Assembly: GCA_963575745.1 (NCBI GenBank)
Contig: CAUYUJ010007224.1
Coordinates: 352,001 to 416,000, forward strand
DNA: 64,000 nucleotides
Origin: Prorocentrum cordatum
Lineage: Eukaryota > Sar > Dinophyceae > Prorocentrales > Prorocentraceae
Reading direction: 5' to 3'
Every line of letters begins with the position of its first letter. The stretch's first letter is position 1. A program made the translations under genes and the position numbers. This document shows, piece by piece, positions 10,046 to 21,956 of this stretch. Below the pieces are notes generated by a model. The model ran no database searches. It was not told the DNA's origin and was given only the letters and a program-made list of their open reading frames with translations.

Positions 10046-10225
10046 AAATAGCCAAAACAGCTAAGGACAATGGACATATACCAGTGCACGCGCTGGTCTG
10101 AATTAGCAGCAGGGGTAGCGACATACACGATGCATGTTGGATGGAGGAGGCGATCTTCGTCATAGACACAGCGTAGGGACATGGCCCATACGCGCAACTG
10201 TCAGTGTAGAGATCGACTCCCCACG

Positions 10226-11100
10226 TACCACATGCTACATGTAGGTAGCTAGACCCCTACGGCAGTTGTGATGGTGTGTAAGGGGTGGGGTCCCTACGTA
10301 CGTGTCCATATGTAGGGCGTATCATCCCTACATACCGAACATGTCGTGTAGGGAGACATCTCCCTACACGTGGATAGGCGGTATGTAGGGAGGATGGTCC
10401 CTACACATACAGATGGGTGTAGGGAATGACCTCCCCACACCATATGTAGGTGTAGGGAGGTGGGTCCCTACACATAAGTGGGCGTAGGGAGGTGGGTCCC
10501 TACATGTAGGTGGGTGTAGGGAGGTGGGTCCCTACATATAGGTGGGTGCAGGGAGGTGGGTCCCTACATATAGGTGGGTGTAGGGAGGTGGGTCCCTACA
10601 TATAGGTGCATGTAGGGAGGTGGGTCCCTACATATAGGTGGGTGTAGGGAGGTGGGTCCCTACATATAGGTGGGTGTAGGGAGGGGGGTCCCTACATATA
10701 GGTGGGTGTAGGGAGGTGGGTCCCTACATATAGGTGCATGTAGGGAGGTGGGTCCCTACATATAGGTGGGTGTAGGGAGGTGGGTCCCTACAGTTATATA
10801 TGCGTGTAGGGAGCAACCTCCCTACGCACTGTATGTACCGTGTAGGGAGGGACGTCCCTACATGCGGATATGTGGCGTGTAGGGAGGTAACTCCCTACAT
10901 ATACATACATGTGTAGGGAATAACATCCCTACACCACGCACATACATGTAGGGAGTGACATTCCTACACCACAGACAGACATGTAGGGAGTGACATCCCT
11001 ACATCACATATGGATGGATGTCTTGTAGGGAGATTGGTCCCTACATTTATGTTCACATGTAGGGGCTACATCCCTACACATCATATACTACATATATTGC
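10226..11100. repeat. 32-bp satellite of inverted-repeat units
   Basis: The core (about 10440-10795) is a regular 32-bp repeat with consensus TGTAGGGAGGTGGGTCCCTA followed by CATATAGGTGGG. In each unit GTAGGGA and TCCCTAC are inverted around a GGTGGG loop, so every unit can form a hairpin. Flanking arms (10226-10440 and 10795-11100) keep the GTAGGGA/TCCCTAC pairs but with diverged, variable spacers. There is no coding potential. Confidence 0.92.
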
Positions 11101-12687
11101 ACGTGTACATCCCTGCATGGTGATGTGTGGTTATATATATGTACGTATATGCATATGCACATGTACGCAGGGAGGTACCAGTATACACATCATATACATA
11201 CCGCAGGGGGGGTCATCATTCCATTGGACGAAATGCGGAGAGAGATGCACATGCGCATGCATGGATCCGCGTGGACATACATCCATACATCCCTACATCG
11301 TGCGTGTATTATGTACAGGGTGCATGCGTACAGTGAGCGACGTGGTGGGATGATGGTATATAGTATATACGCGTGCGTATATATGTATGTGTGGGAAGCG
11401 AGCTGATCATCACCACGCACATCACATATATCGTGTGGTGAGCCAACCTGTATTATGTCGATACGACGCGCATATGATGTAAATATGTACAGATATGCAG
11501 GGAGCGTCGCCACATCCACGCGCATCGTCTACACCATGCAGAGTAGTGCGCAACACTCCGTAGCGTAAGGGTGGGGCGGTCGGTGCAGACATCATCCTCT
11601 CCGATACCGTCCGGGATCTGCCATGGCCATGAGCTGGGGCTGCACTGGTACATATCAATCCCTCTCTCAATCTCCATTTCCACCTCCTCCTCATCATCAT
11701 CATATGTCTATCCTTCTTCTCCTCCTCCATCGGACTCCATCATCATCGCCATATCCATATTGACCTCCTCCTCAACCTCATAGTCATCCTTTTCGCTTAG
11801 CGTGCGATGGTCGCTAAGGTCGCTGAACAATTTCGTTAGAGTTTAGCAGTCATCTCGCTAGAAGTCGCACGCGACGCTTAGATGGGGGCCTCTGTGGAGT
11901 TCTGAGTCATGTCATCGTTTGACCTCGCCCGCCCTCTTAAGAGCCCGTTAGCGTATCCTGAAAAAAAGATGTTGCATTATGGAGTCATGTGAGGTGAGGT
12001 GAGAACCACGCGGGGGCCAGGTGGGTCGTCGAGAATCTCTGGGCAGTAATATCAAGTGTGTCCCCCTCTCGTTCTCCTCAGTTATCCTATCACTCTCGAG
12101 GTCTCTCCTGCTCTCCTCCCCCTCCTTCCTCGCGTCGCCTTGGGCGCCCGCGCTGTCGCCCGCCGCTCGCCAGGACCTCCTGGACTATTCGACCTCCTCC
12201 GGCACATCGTCGGCTTCCTGCGCGCACGGCGGCGCGCAGCCGCCGCCAGCCGCCGGCCCGAGGGCGAGGAGGACGAGGAGGATGTAGGTTCGAAGGAAAA
12301 GGATGACGAGGAGGATGACTTAGGAGGACGAGGAGGACGACAAGGCCCCAAGCATGCGAGTGGTGTGCCGATGCATTGGATGCATTCGCTGAGGTCTTCA
12401 ATGGCGCTCTCGCTTCAGCGCGAGACAAGATTGCAGAGTGAACGGGAGTGAACGGGTGGGCGAGGGGGATCGCGAGGGATCCAAGAGGGCCCATATGGTG
12501 TCGAGGGAATCCAATACGGCCCTCCCGAGAGTAGGAACCTAAATGGCCCCGGAGCCCCCCAAAGGCCCTAAGGCGGCCGTGGCGAGTCAAACGCTTTCGA
12601 GAAACACGCCTTGCGGCAGGGGGCCACCCCGGGTACTTGCAAGCATTCAAGATGGCATCCGAGGGGCCAGCCAGAGACCCGCGCCCA
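11101..12687. other. Non-coding stretch, TA/CA-rich then GC-rich
   Basis: 11100-11480 is rich in TATAC/CATAC words and looks like decayed satellite. 11690-11790 has CCTCCT/CATCAT tracts. 12080-12330 has GAGGAC/CTCCTC tracts. No supported gene. Confidence 0.4.
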
Positions 12688-12701
12688 ATATCGAGTAGGA
12701 A

Positions 12702-12855
12702 GGCACCAACTATACACCAACACCGATCCTGGCCAGGATCACCCTGGGCCCAGGATCGGTATACGCCCTCCTGCCTTGCGCAAGAAGGCATATACACCGA
12801 TCCTGGGCCCAGGGTGATCCTGGGCCAGGATCGGTGTTGGTGTATCGTTGGTGCC
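12702..12855. repeat. 154-bp foldback (near-perfect palindrome)
   Basis: GGCACCAAC at 12702 is inverted as GTTGGTGCC at 12847-12855. The arms, about 66 bp, contain ACACCAACACCGATCCTGG and CCTGGGCCCAGGATCGG and match with only a few substitutions and a one-base indel. The central TGCCTTGCGCAAGAAGGCA is itself a small hairpin. Weak similarity extends the arms to about 12688 and 12869. Confidence 0.9.
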
Positions 12856-13109
12856 CTCCGATCGAGATATCAAGATATCGAGATATCAAGTCCTCCTTCT
12901 CCTCGGGCCCGAAAGGAGGCCCCTCCTAAGGATCGCAGCGCCCTTCGCGTGTCCCGGCCCCGCCCGTGTCGCGTGCCGTATCCCGCCCGTGTCAGTATCT
13001 CTCCAGTATCCCGCCCGCGCCCCGCCCGCGCTCCGCCCGCGCGCAAACGCGAGCGGGGCGCGGGTGGCATGCGGGTGATACGGCAAGGAGCTCCTGAGCT
13101 CGCCCCAGA

Positions 13110-13131
13110 TCCGTAACCATTTTGGCCGATG
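13110..13131 (+). other. Spliced-leader-like sequence (possible relict SL)
   Basis: TCCGTAACCATTTTGGCCGA followed by TG resembles the 22-nt dinoflagellate spliced leader (consensus TCCGTAGCCATTTTGGCTCA followed by AG), agreeing at 17 of 22 positions including the central CCATTTTGGC. It lies 160 bases before the ATG of an intronless gene on the same strand. Relict leaders in genomic DNA are known marks of mRNAs that were trans-spliced, reverse-transcribed and reinserted. With five mismatches, chance or another origin is possible. Confidence 0.45.
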
Positions 13132-13291
13132 CTAGATCGCGCCCCGCTCGGCCCGGCCCCGCGCTCAGCCCCTCGCCCGGCGCGGTCGCGCCCTGCCCAT
13201 CCTGGCGCCCCGCCTGGCGCCCAGGCCCGACGCCCAGCCCGACGCGCAGCCAGACCGACGCCCAGGTCCGACGCCCAGCCCGACGCGCAGC

Positions 13292-13709
13292 CATGTCCAG
13301 CAAGACGTTCACTGAGCTGAAGCGCTGGTCGGGCCAGTATACTGAGCGAGATGAGATTGGACAAGTGTGGAGGGCCACGCTCGTGGCGCTGAAGTGGGGG
13401 GGCGGAGGCGTCGAGGAGCAGTGGCTGTGGAAGCTCGACGGCGAGCCCAGCGCCAAGCCCAGCGCCAAGACCGACATCAAGCCCGACGCCATGCCCGACA
13501 CCATCGACGACGACAAGAGCAAGGGCAAGGGCCCGGGCAAGGGCGGCAAGGGCAACAAGGGCAAGGGCAACGACAAGGACAAGAAAGGCAAGGCCGGCAA
13601 GGGGGGCAACAACAAGGGCAAGGGCGGCAAGGACAAGGCCAACAAGCGCAAGGCCGACAAGGGCACGGCCGACGCGGCCGACGCGGGCAAGAAGGGCAGG
13701 CGCCGCTGA
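13292..13709 (+). CDS. Small Lys/Gly-rich basic protein, intronless
   Basis: ATG at 13292 (context GCAGCCATG) opens a 138-residue frame ending TGA. The first 55 residues are a normal mixed sequence with three Trp (MSSKTFTELKRWSGQYTERD, then VWRATLVALKW and EEQWLWKLDG). The rest is a Lys/Gly/Asp tail (KGKGPGKGGKGNKGKG and similar) ending GKKGRRR. This is consistent with a nucleic-acid-binding or chromatin-associated protein, but no family is recognised. The longer frame upstream to 13122 has only a TTG start and is repeat-derived, so I prefer 13292. It is isolated on the plus strand among minus-strand genes and has a leader-like sequence upstream, suggesting a retroposed gene. Confidence 0.55.
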
Positions 13710-15185
13710 CGGCCGACCGCCAGCACGCCGGCGGGCGTTGCGCCCTGGACTGTGCTCGAGGGGCCGTGGGTGGGACCTCCTTTGGGGCCATGGGGCCACG
13801 TGGCGCGTGAGGGTCGTGCCGATGCGGGCGGGGAATTCCATGGGGGGGGGGCCGCTGGGGCCTCTGGTAGAGCTCCGCATGTTGCGACGCAGGATGGGGC
13901 TAGTGGCGGGTCGGCACGAGATAGATGGTACCAGGGGCCCTCCAGGGAGCCGTGGCAGGCCATCGGGACCGATGCCGCAGCAAGTTTCGAAACCCCCCTT
14001 CTCCCCCCTTCTCCAGATCCCCCCATCTCGTCCGACCCGACAGGGGGGTCCAGCGCCGACGCGGGACGTCCGCGCGGAGCTCCGATTGTCTGCGCATGTC
14101 ACTGTCTGCTCCTCGACCCTGGGACCCAAGGGCCCTTCGAGCACGGCCCAGGGCGCCCGCCCCACGCCCGCGCCGACGGCCCCGTCGCTACGCACCCAGG
14201 GTGACGCATGACGCACCCCTTCCAAACGCTTTCAGAAACACGCTACCCGCTCGCTCCCCTCCCCACCCGTCCTCGTCCTCGTCCACAACCACAGAGACTG
14301 AAAGGGGCATCCCAAGGCATCACCGTGGGGTGGGGTATCGCAGTATTTGTCAGGGCTCCCTAGATGCTCTTAGAGGATTGGCTCCCCAGACAATCTTACT
14401 TGGGCCGATCTGGCGAGGGCGACGAGGAAGGCGAGGGATGAGGGAAGAGGGAGGTGGAGGAGGCCAATGTCGCGATTGCCACGGGCGCCAGCGAGCATCG
14501 CATCTTGCGCAGAGGGCAGGGAGGAACCCTGACGGCGCCAGCCTCATTGTCGGGCAGGGGCGACGATAGATGAGAGAACGACGCCCTCGGAAGAGCGTAG
14601 CTGGCCAGATGAATTGAGCGGATAGGGGGCCGAGGTTAGGTCGGAGAAATGCGGGCGGGGAAGCCATCCATGTAAGCGAGATCGCGGGCGGGCGGGCAGG
14701 CGGGCGGGCGGGCGGGGACAAGCGCCAGTCAGGGCTCGGAGGGAAGGCCCAGGTCAGGGAGGCGGGCGCGGGCGGGGGAGTGGAGTGGGCGGTGAGGGGA
14801 TCGAGGATTCAGGGTCGAGAGCCGAGAGCCAGGATGCCCCGGGCGCGGTCTCCTGGCGCCTTGGAGCCCCCGCGCTGTTATACCGAAACGCGACACCACC
14901 TGCATAACGACCTGCGGGGCAGGCCTTCGGCCCTGAGCTGGGTCGGCTGGAGGCTAGTGATCTCAGGCGTCTCTCTCTCATCGGTCGCCCTCCCCCCTCC
15001 TCCTCCTCCGCCTCCGCCTCCTCCTCGTCCTCCTCCTCCTCCTCCTCCTGCCCCTGCTCCGCTTCCGCTCTCATCATGGCCCTTCTCCTCGTTCCGCCAC
15101 CCCTGTCGTTCCTCCTCGTTCGCCCTCTCCTCCCTGATGCCTCGCCCTCCGCGTCGCTGTCACCCCTGGGGTGGCAATGGGATAG
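13710..15185. other. Long GC-rich stretch without a supported gene
   Basis: Frames are long because of GC content but have shadow-like composition. About 14995-15060 is a CCT microsatellite. A weak minus-strand candidate (GGVAFRYNSAGAPRRQETAP, near 14930-14850) has no clear splice sites. Confidence 0.35.
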
Positions 15186-15189
15186 GATT

Positions 15190-15230
15190 GGGGAACGAAG
15201 GAGAGAAAGAGAGAGAAGGGGGGGGGGGAA

Positions 15231-15261
<31 letters not shown>

Positions 15262-15434
15262 GAAAAAAAAAAGGGATATGGACCATGGATAGAGAGAGGG
15301 AGAGAGAGAGAGAGAGAGAGAATAGAGAGAGAGAGATAGAGAGAGAGAGGGAGAGAGTGTGAGAGAGAGAGCAAACAATAGGAATAACACAAGCAACAAA
15401 GCAGAGAAATATAGAGAGATAGAGAGAGAGTGAC

Positions 15435-15484
<50 letters not shown>

Positions 15485-15495
15485 GAGGGAGAAAA

Positions 15496-15526
<31 letters not shown>

Positions 15527-15530
15527 CTTC

Positions 15531-15562
<32 letters not shown>

Positions 15563-15575
15563 CACTAAATACATA
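15190..15575. repeat. GA dinucleotide microsatellite
   Basis: AG/GA dinucleotides dominate almost the whole interval, interrupted near 15262-15295 and 15375-15420. A similar GA array occurs at about 19615-19840. Confidence 0.92.
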
Positions 15576-15892
15576 CATATATATATATATACATATTTAT
15601 ATAAACAACACACAGTTGCAACAGCGAGCAAGGGCGAGCGAAAGAGCGAGAGAGAGGGGGGGAGATGAAGGGGGGAAATGAACAATCGGGCGGCGGGGGA
15701 TGTTAGAGCAATAGTTGGAATGGACCAAGGGACTAAGGGTTCCTGAGTTCGTGCTTCGCGCTGCGCGAAGCTCGAATAACTTCGCGCTCTCGCGCCGCCT
15801 GCCCCCCGCCCACCCCTCCGAAGGGAGGTTAGGCGCGGGGGGGGGACCGCGGACCGCAAAGCGCGAACAACTTCGCGCCCTCGCCGGAGCCC

Positions 15893-17975
15893 TACGCGAT
15901 ATGAAGGCAAAGCACGCAGGGCATGACCTCTGCAATATCCCGTGGAGCTCGAAGCCACCTGGAACAGCTGCATCGGGTAGCTGACGCATAATAGAATCTG
16001 CGCTGCATTTGTCCATGCACGCCGCGTGCCACCCAAATCGGCACAGAGGGCACCCAGTATCGGCTGGCATCGCACGGCCATCGTGTGTCAAACACCACAT
16101 GCACGAGTACTCTTTCATGGCATCTGGTTCGCGTAGAGCCAGCTGCCACCTGCCCATCAGATTACTGATGTCAGCAGGCAGCGCCTGTCGAGGATTCTTT
16201 CTATCTGCCTTCGCCTCCAAGGCATCTTTGGTCGGCCCCTTGATCCTGCGGTCCGATATGCCGATGGCAGGATGGATGACGACGGACTCGTGGTTCAGTA
16301 CAACCTCGGGGTCATGCATGGGCGTGATCGTCATGAGCTTACCTGCAGCATCCTGCCGGACGAGGCGGGCCTTGTTGGCCTTGACGCTAATCCACGATGC
16401 GATCCGAACCCTGCCAGCAAACGTCACCAAGGAGAACTCCCCGTTGGCACCAGGCAGAATGTTTTGGGCAGGCGGCCCTGGCACTCTGCCAAGCAGCTCG
16501 ACGCCTGCCAAGAACTGGTGATGCCATTCCCTCTTCAGCAAGTCAAGGGCCCCGCTACCGTCAACGACGCCCATGGCAGCCTTGCTGTTGCACGCTGCCT
16601 CCAACAACAACTCTGGGAAGGACTCGCCGCCCGCCGGGTCGACGACGTGCTTGACGGCCTCCTCCAAATCCTTGTCCGTAATCTTGCCTGCCTTGGTCGC
16701 CGCAGTGACCTTGCCCTCCTCTTCTCTCTCGAGCTGCGTGAGTAGATTGGCCATCTCGCGATCTAGGTCGAGGTCGCCGTCCTCCTCCCCCGCCTCCCCG
16801 CTGGCCGCTGCCGTGAGCTCCTCCGCGGCAGCCTTCTCGGCCGCCGCCGCAGCCTCTGCATCTGGCCCCGGCTCGGCGCCGCTGCCTGCCGCGCCCGCGG
16901 GCGCGGCCTTCCGCCGTTTCTTGGTGGGCTGGTGGGTCATCGTGAACAGGGGCGCCTGATCAGGCGACGCCGTGCATGTAGCGAGCAAGCCGCGGTCCCA
17001 CACAATCGGTCTCTGCGAGACGCGGACGCTCTGATGAACCTTGAGTCCAATCTTGATCAGCTCAGAAAGTGGCTTCTCATCAACTCCCTCCACGGCGCGG
17101 ACTTGGCGCGTGGTGTAGTATTCGGACAGGAAGATTTCCAGTGAAGATTTGAAAGCGCATGCTAGAGGGCGTCGCACCGACACAACCATGGTCTCTGGGT
17201 CGAAAAAGCACTCGGCAAAATGACCGTGTGACTTATACTTCTCGCAGCAGATGAAATAGGTGGGGGGGCCGATGGCGTCGTCGTGGGCCATTGGTTGCAG
17301 CTCAATCATGGACGTTGCTCCCCTGTGCTTCTTGACTGTGGAACTCCATTGTGAATTATACTTGCTCGCGCGCACAGCGTCGTTCAAGTCGGGGGCCCGC
17401 TGCGGCGCCGCCGGGCACGCGGCCGCGTCGGCTGGATGGCCGGCGGCCGCGGGGTCGTCAGCTATCGGCGCGGGCGGCGCGATCGCGGCCCCACCTGTCG
17501 GCAGCTCGCCAGGCGGCGGCGGCAACGGTAGAAGGAGGGTGCCATCATCATGCAGCGGCAGCGGCTGGTGCTCAACTGGAGTCTGATATCTGAACGCGTC
17601 CATAATCTCCTTTACTTCTTTGATATGTGTCAGGCACGTGGTCATTATTGACTCAGCCTCAGTCTTGCAATCGCGCCACTTCCTGTTGATGGCCGCCCTG
17701 GACCTGTCCAGGAGCCCTTTGATTTGCACGCGGCTGGACATGAGATCAATGCCGATGTTCGGCGCGCGATCCGACTGTATAGTGATGAATTTGTTGATGG
17801 TCTCTGCTGGCTGCTGGTCCCCCTTCACCATGCGCCTCCACATCACAATGCACGTCCATAGCCTCGGCGGGCAAGTTCCATGAGCAGATGCCTCATGCAG
17901 CTCTGCGGAGTAGAAATCCCTGATGCTCTTCGTTACGTCGTCTAGGTCGCTGGACGCCAAGATCTCGCGCGCCAC
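15893..17975 (-). CDS. Unknown protein, exon 4 with C-terminal Cys/His finger
   Basis: The minus frame starts after a GCCGCGAG acceptor near 17977 and is open to 15597. The protein-like part ends at about SCPACFAFIS near 15893, after which it turns into Arg/Ala/Ser filler, so a donor probably lies there. Features in order: an N-terminal helical region; a Pro/Ala linker; a middle segment (STVKKHRGATSMIELQPM) leading to CCEKYKSHGHFAECFF, which could bind metal; an acidic Ala/Glu linker with a TKKRRK patch; and a C-terminal CMWCLTHDG, CPLCRFGWHAAC, CPAC series that looks like a RING/PHD-type zinc finger. This suggests a nuclear or ubiquitin-related role, but the family is not recognised. It appears to be the last visible exon of a gene running 23411 to 15893. 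Confidence 0.7.
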
Positions 17976-19796
17976 ACCTCGCGGCCGCTACAAATGCGCA
18001 AATCAAACATGCATCATCATCATGGGCACGACGAGACGACCACGTGCCGGCCGGCCCAAGAGGGAGGAGGAGACGGAGGAGGACGAGAAGGAGGAGGGAG
18101 AGAGAGGGGGGGACGGGAAGAGGGGCGGAGGGGAGGGGGGGTAGGTCGATGGGCCGAGGGGAGAGGCGCAGCGCGGGCGGGGGGGGCGAGGAGAACGAAG
18201 TGGAGTTGGAGGAGGAGGGGGAGAGAAAGAAGAGCATGGGGATGATGAAGAGAAGGGGAAGAGGAGAACGAGGAGGGAGACATCCTAGTTTGCTAGGTAG
18301 GGCCCCTTTAGGGCGTAGTGCGCAGCTACCCCGCGCGGCGGGGGCGCGCCAGAGTGCGCTGGTTCCACCGCTAGCAGCGGCGCTAGCATAGACTGGCATA
18401 GACTTACAAAATCACCGAGGTCACCGTCACCGAAGGGGGGGGGATGGGGGGGGAGGAGGAGGAGGAGGAGGAAGAGGAGGGGGGGGAGGGGGGAGAGGAG
18501 GAGGATGATGAGCAGGAGGAGGAGGAGGAAGAGGAGAGGAGAGGAGAGGAGAGGAGAGGAGAGGAGAGGAGAGGAGAGGTGAGGAGGAGGAGGAGGAGGA
18601 GTCAGGAGGGAGGAGGAGGAGGAGAGGAGGAGGAGGAAGGAGGGAGGAGGAAGGGGAGCGAGGCGAGCGAGGAGCAGGAGGAGCCGGGCGGCGTCGCCCT
18701 GGCGGGCATCGCAGAAGACGTCGTGCTTCTTCGAGGCAAGGATAAACAACTTCAGAGGAAACCTGGGCAGTCGGGCCGTCGGATAGAGCCGACAAATGCT
18801 ACTTGCATATCTGCCTCTGACCTCTGGCCCCGCCATCCCCCTCCCTAATCTTCCTCCTCTGCCCAACTCTTCATCTTCCGTCTCCTACTCTCCCCTTCTC
18901 CCCCTCCTCAGTCTGTTCCTCCTCTTCATCTATCTCCTCCTCCTCCTCCTCCTCCTCCTCCTTCTCCGTCTCCTCTCTTCCGCCTCCTCCCCCCCCTCCC
19001 CCCCCCTCCCCTCGTCGGCCTGGAGCCCCTTCCGCCGCGTCAGTCTTGGGAGACGCTTGGGGTGCGAGCAAAAGTGGTGCATGCGGCGTGGTTGAAATGC
19101 TGGCGTGCGGTGCGTGATTTGCGTTGCTGGTGCGTGCTGTGCGATCTGTGCGATGATTGTTGCCAGCGTGTGCTGTTTTTTGTTTTCGCGTGATGTCTGC
19201 TGCTGGTGTGCGTCGTGCAATTGTCTCGCCGACGGCGCGTGCCCAGGCCCCGCGTCCAGGGGGCGGCGGGGGCGTGGGGGCAGCGCTTCAAGACCGACGC
19301 AGCCGCCGCCGAGGGCGACAAAGGAGCATCAGCATCCCCGGCATCCCCCTGCAGCGCGGCCCCACCCTCTCGCTAGACAGTCCCAGACGCCCCCAGTCTC
19401 CAGCTCGGGGAGTCACCGTGGCCCCCCCCCCGTTTGAGGCGGGCCCCCGGGCGGTGGGCCACGCGGCCGTGCGAATCCGAGCCGGCCGCGCCCCCCCCCA
19501 AAACTCGCCGCTGCTCCCCGCGTCGCTCGCTCCCCGCGCTGCCTTCCGAGCCCGAACATCCCTCGTCGCGTCTGACGCAGAGCTGAGTAGAGAGATGGAT
19601 GGACGGGGAGATAGAGGGAGAGAGAGAGAGAGAGAGAGAGAGATATAACAAACAAACAAAAAGGCAGAGCGATAGAGATATCGGTATATAGATCTATATG
19701 AAGAGAGAGGGGATGAGAGAGAATCAACAGAGAAAGAAAGAAAGAGAGATTGAGAGAGGCAGAGCAAGAAAGAAAGACTTAGAGATGGAGAGCAAC

Positions 19797-19841
<45 letters not shown>

Positions 19842-19917
19842 GCAGAGGAAGGACGGCACGCACATCGCGCGATCGCACGCGCCACGCACAACGCGCACAC
19901 ACACGCGCGCGCACACG

Positions 19918-19950
<33 letters not shown>

Positions 19951-20156
19951 ACACTTTTTTCTGGCACCTCGCCGGGCGCCGTCTCGCACTCGAACGCAGA
20001 CGCACATGCGCGAGGACAGAGAGGGCGAGTAAACCATGGGAGGGCAGGGAGGGCGCATGCACGAGCGCGCACGCGCGCGCAGCGTAGGTGTCACGTTAGT
20101 TCACGCGTGCGTTTCCACATAATCTATACCTAGTTACACGCGCGCATTTCACACAC
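17976..20156 (-). other. Intron 3 of the four-exon gene, microsatellite-rich
   Basis: It contains GGA tracts at about 18060-18280 and 18440-18665 (including a GGAGA run at 18535-18580), CTC tracts at 18880-19010, GA tracts at 19615-19840 and CA/CG tracts at 19895-19960. Long frames here are repeat-encoded. No exon was seen in it. Confidence 0.5.
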
Positions 20157-21126
20157 CCACTCGCCTAAGATAAACATTTTTTTGGCCCAGAACTTGGAGA
20201 TCGGCCTGACAATTCGCCTGTCGAAAGCAGCGGCATAGAACAGGATCAACGACACTGCCAAGAGGCGCATCCCCCTGCACTGGGCCGGGGTCAGCTCGTC
20301 AGCATACTCGTCGATGACAGTGCCCCACCAAGGGTCGTCCAACATCCTGTCGAACTCGTCCATGAAACTGCGGGCCCGCCCCGTTGCAAGCTGCACGATT
20401 GCTGGGCCGTCTCGCCACAGCTCGTCGTTGGTGCGAACTTTCTGGTTGTACGCCAGGAAGCCAGTCAAAGGACTTCGGGCTCTGTGGGAGAACTTCAAAG
20501 TAATCCAAAAGATGGGGTCCGCTATTATGCACAGCACGTCCCGACGCCACCTGCCCATCATTTCCCTGTACCGCACAGTCTCCTCGATGGCTACTTCGTC
20601 TAGGGGGCCAGGGCCATCATCATCTTTAATGGGTGCAGCCGCAGCCTTCTTGGCAGCGCCAGACTTCTTAACAAGGGCAGTCAACCCCGCAGTGACAATT
20701 GTGGCAACACGATCTCGGCCAGCATTGGTCATGTAAGCCTCGGTCCCATCTATTGTGCCCCACCTCTCTGCAATCGGCTTCCTAGGTAAACACTTGACCA
20801 ACGTCATTGCACTGAGAGGCCCGTATGCGCGCGCCCAAGCTTGAAATATATCGTTGTGCACCTCGCGCCACGCGTGCGTTAGCTTACACAGGCCGCTGTA
20901 ATACTTCCACGTCACCCCTAAATCGTGAAGGATCATCTCTTCTAGAGTAAGCCCCCCCTTGACCATGCGATGGTTCCCGTGCTGCATGCAATCCACGTGG
21001 AGAGACACGCAACGAGGGCTCTGAGAGACTGCAGCACGGACGATCTTCTTTAGGCCCACCTGGTCTGGGCCGCAGTCCGCAGTGTACAGATAGGACGTGA
21101 ACGTGTCAGGCACTGGTTCATCAGGC
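20157..21126 (-). CDS. Unknown protein, exon 3 of the same gene
   Basis: The minus frame is coding-like between a CCCCAG acceptor at 21127 and a TGG/GTGTGT donor at 20157 (about 323 residues). Recognisable stretches are FTSYLYTADCGPDQVGLKKI, LHDLGVTWKYYSGLCKLTHA and DPWWGTVIDEYADELTPAQC. A central Lys/Ala patch (KKSGAAKKAAAAP) is the only low-complexity part. A hydrophobic LLAVSLILFYAAAF near the end could be a buried helix. The poly-Pro upstream of 21126 is intronic GGA repeat, so the longer 437-residue frame should not be trusted. Function unknown. Confidence 0.7.
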
Positions 21127-21273
21127 CTGGGGTCGGACGAGAGGCAGCGCGGGGGGCGGAGCGGAGGGGCGCCGATCGTACATCCCAGGGCGTCGTCGAC
21201 TCGTCGATTTGGGGGAGGGGAACGGGAAGGAGGAGGAGTCCGAGGAGGAGGAGGCGGGGTAGAATGAGGGAGA

Positions 21274-21307
<34 letters not shown>

Positions 21308-21956
21308 GAGGAGTCGGAGGAGGAGTCGGAGGAGGAGGAGGAGGAGGAGGAGGCGGAGGAGGAGGAGGAGGAGGAGGAGGAAGAGGAGGAGGAGGGGGGG
21401 GAGGAGGAGGGGCCGGGAGGAGGGAGGAGGCTGATTTTTGCATTTTTGCACACGTCGGTCTGAGGAACCAAACTGGAGGAGGATGAGGAGGAGGAACAGC
21501 AGCAGCAGCGGCAGCAGCAACGACGACGACGAGGGGCTATGGGGCTATGGGGGACGAAAAGGAATAGAGGGATGAGGCGCCGGGCGCAGGCGCAGCGCCT
21601 CAAGCTGCAGAAGGCCGAGGACTCGCGGGGGCAGCGCCGGGGGGCCCGATCGCCGAACGAGGAGGCGAGGAGGCGAGGAGGCGACGCGACCGTGTGGGCA
21701 GGCCAGCAGCGGGGCGGGGGGGGGCCGGGGAATCTCGTCGTCCTTTCCTTGCCGCGCCCTCTATCACTGCTCCCCTCCCTGCTTGCCGCGCCCACTCTCT
21801 GTCCTCAGTATGTCCTCTCCTACTCCTACCCCTCCCCTCCACCCCTCCACCTCTCCCCATCAGCCCCATTCCCCTTCCCCTCTCCTCGTCCTCTTCACCG
21901 TCACCCATCCATGTCAGGGTCCTCCCCTCAGCCTCCTCGTTTTTTTTGGCATTTAC
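21127..21956 (-). other. Intron 2 of the four-exon gene
   Basis: A GGA microsatellite occupies about 21220-21410 on the plus strand (CCT in the transcript sense), followed by GCAGCA words at 21498-21525 and CTC-rich sequence at 21820-21900. No exon seen. Confidence 0.5.

Noticed and set aside
10226-11100. CRISPR-like array of regularly spaced repeats
   Set aside because: Units are contiguous 32-bp satellite monomers with no unique spacers, in a eukaryotic context with no cas genes.
12870-14225. 451-residue and 344-residue minus frames
   Set aside because: They are antisense shadows of the Lys/Gly-rich gene and GC-rich surroundings; composition is Ala/Gly/Arg/Pro without domains.
15074-16081. 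Leu/Ser-rich 335-residue minus frame that looks like a membrane protein
   Set aside because: Its hydrophobic part is the translation of the GA dinucleotide repeat (LSLSLS).
20130-21443. Poly-Pro N-terminus of the 437-residue minus frame
   Set aside because: The Pro run is intronic GGA repeat; only the part up to 21126 is accepted as an exon.
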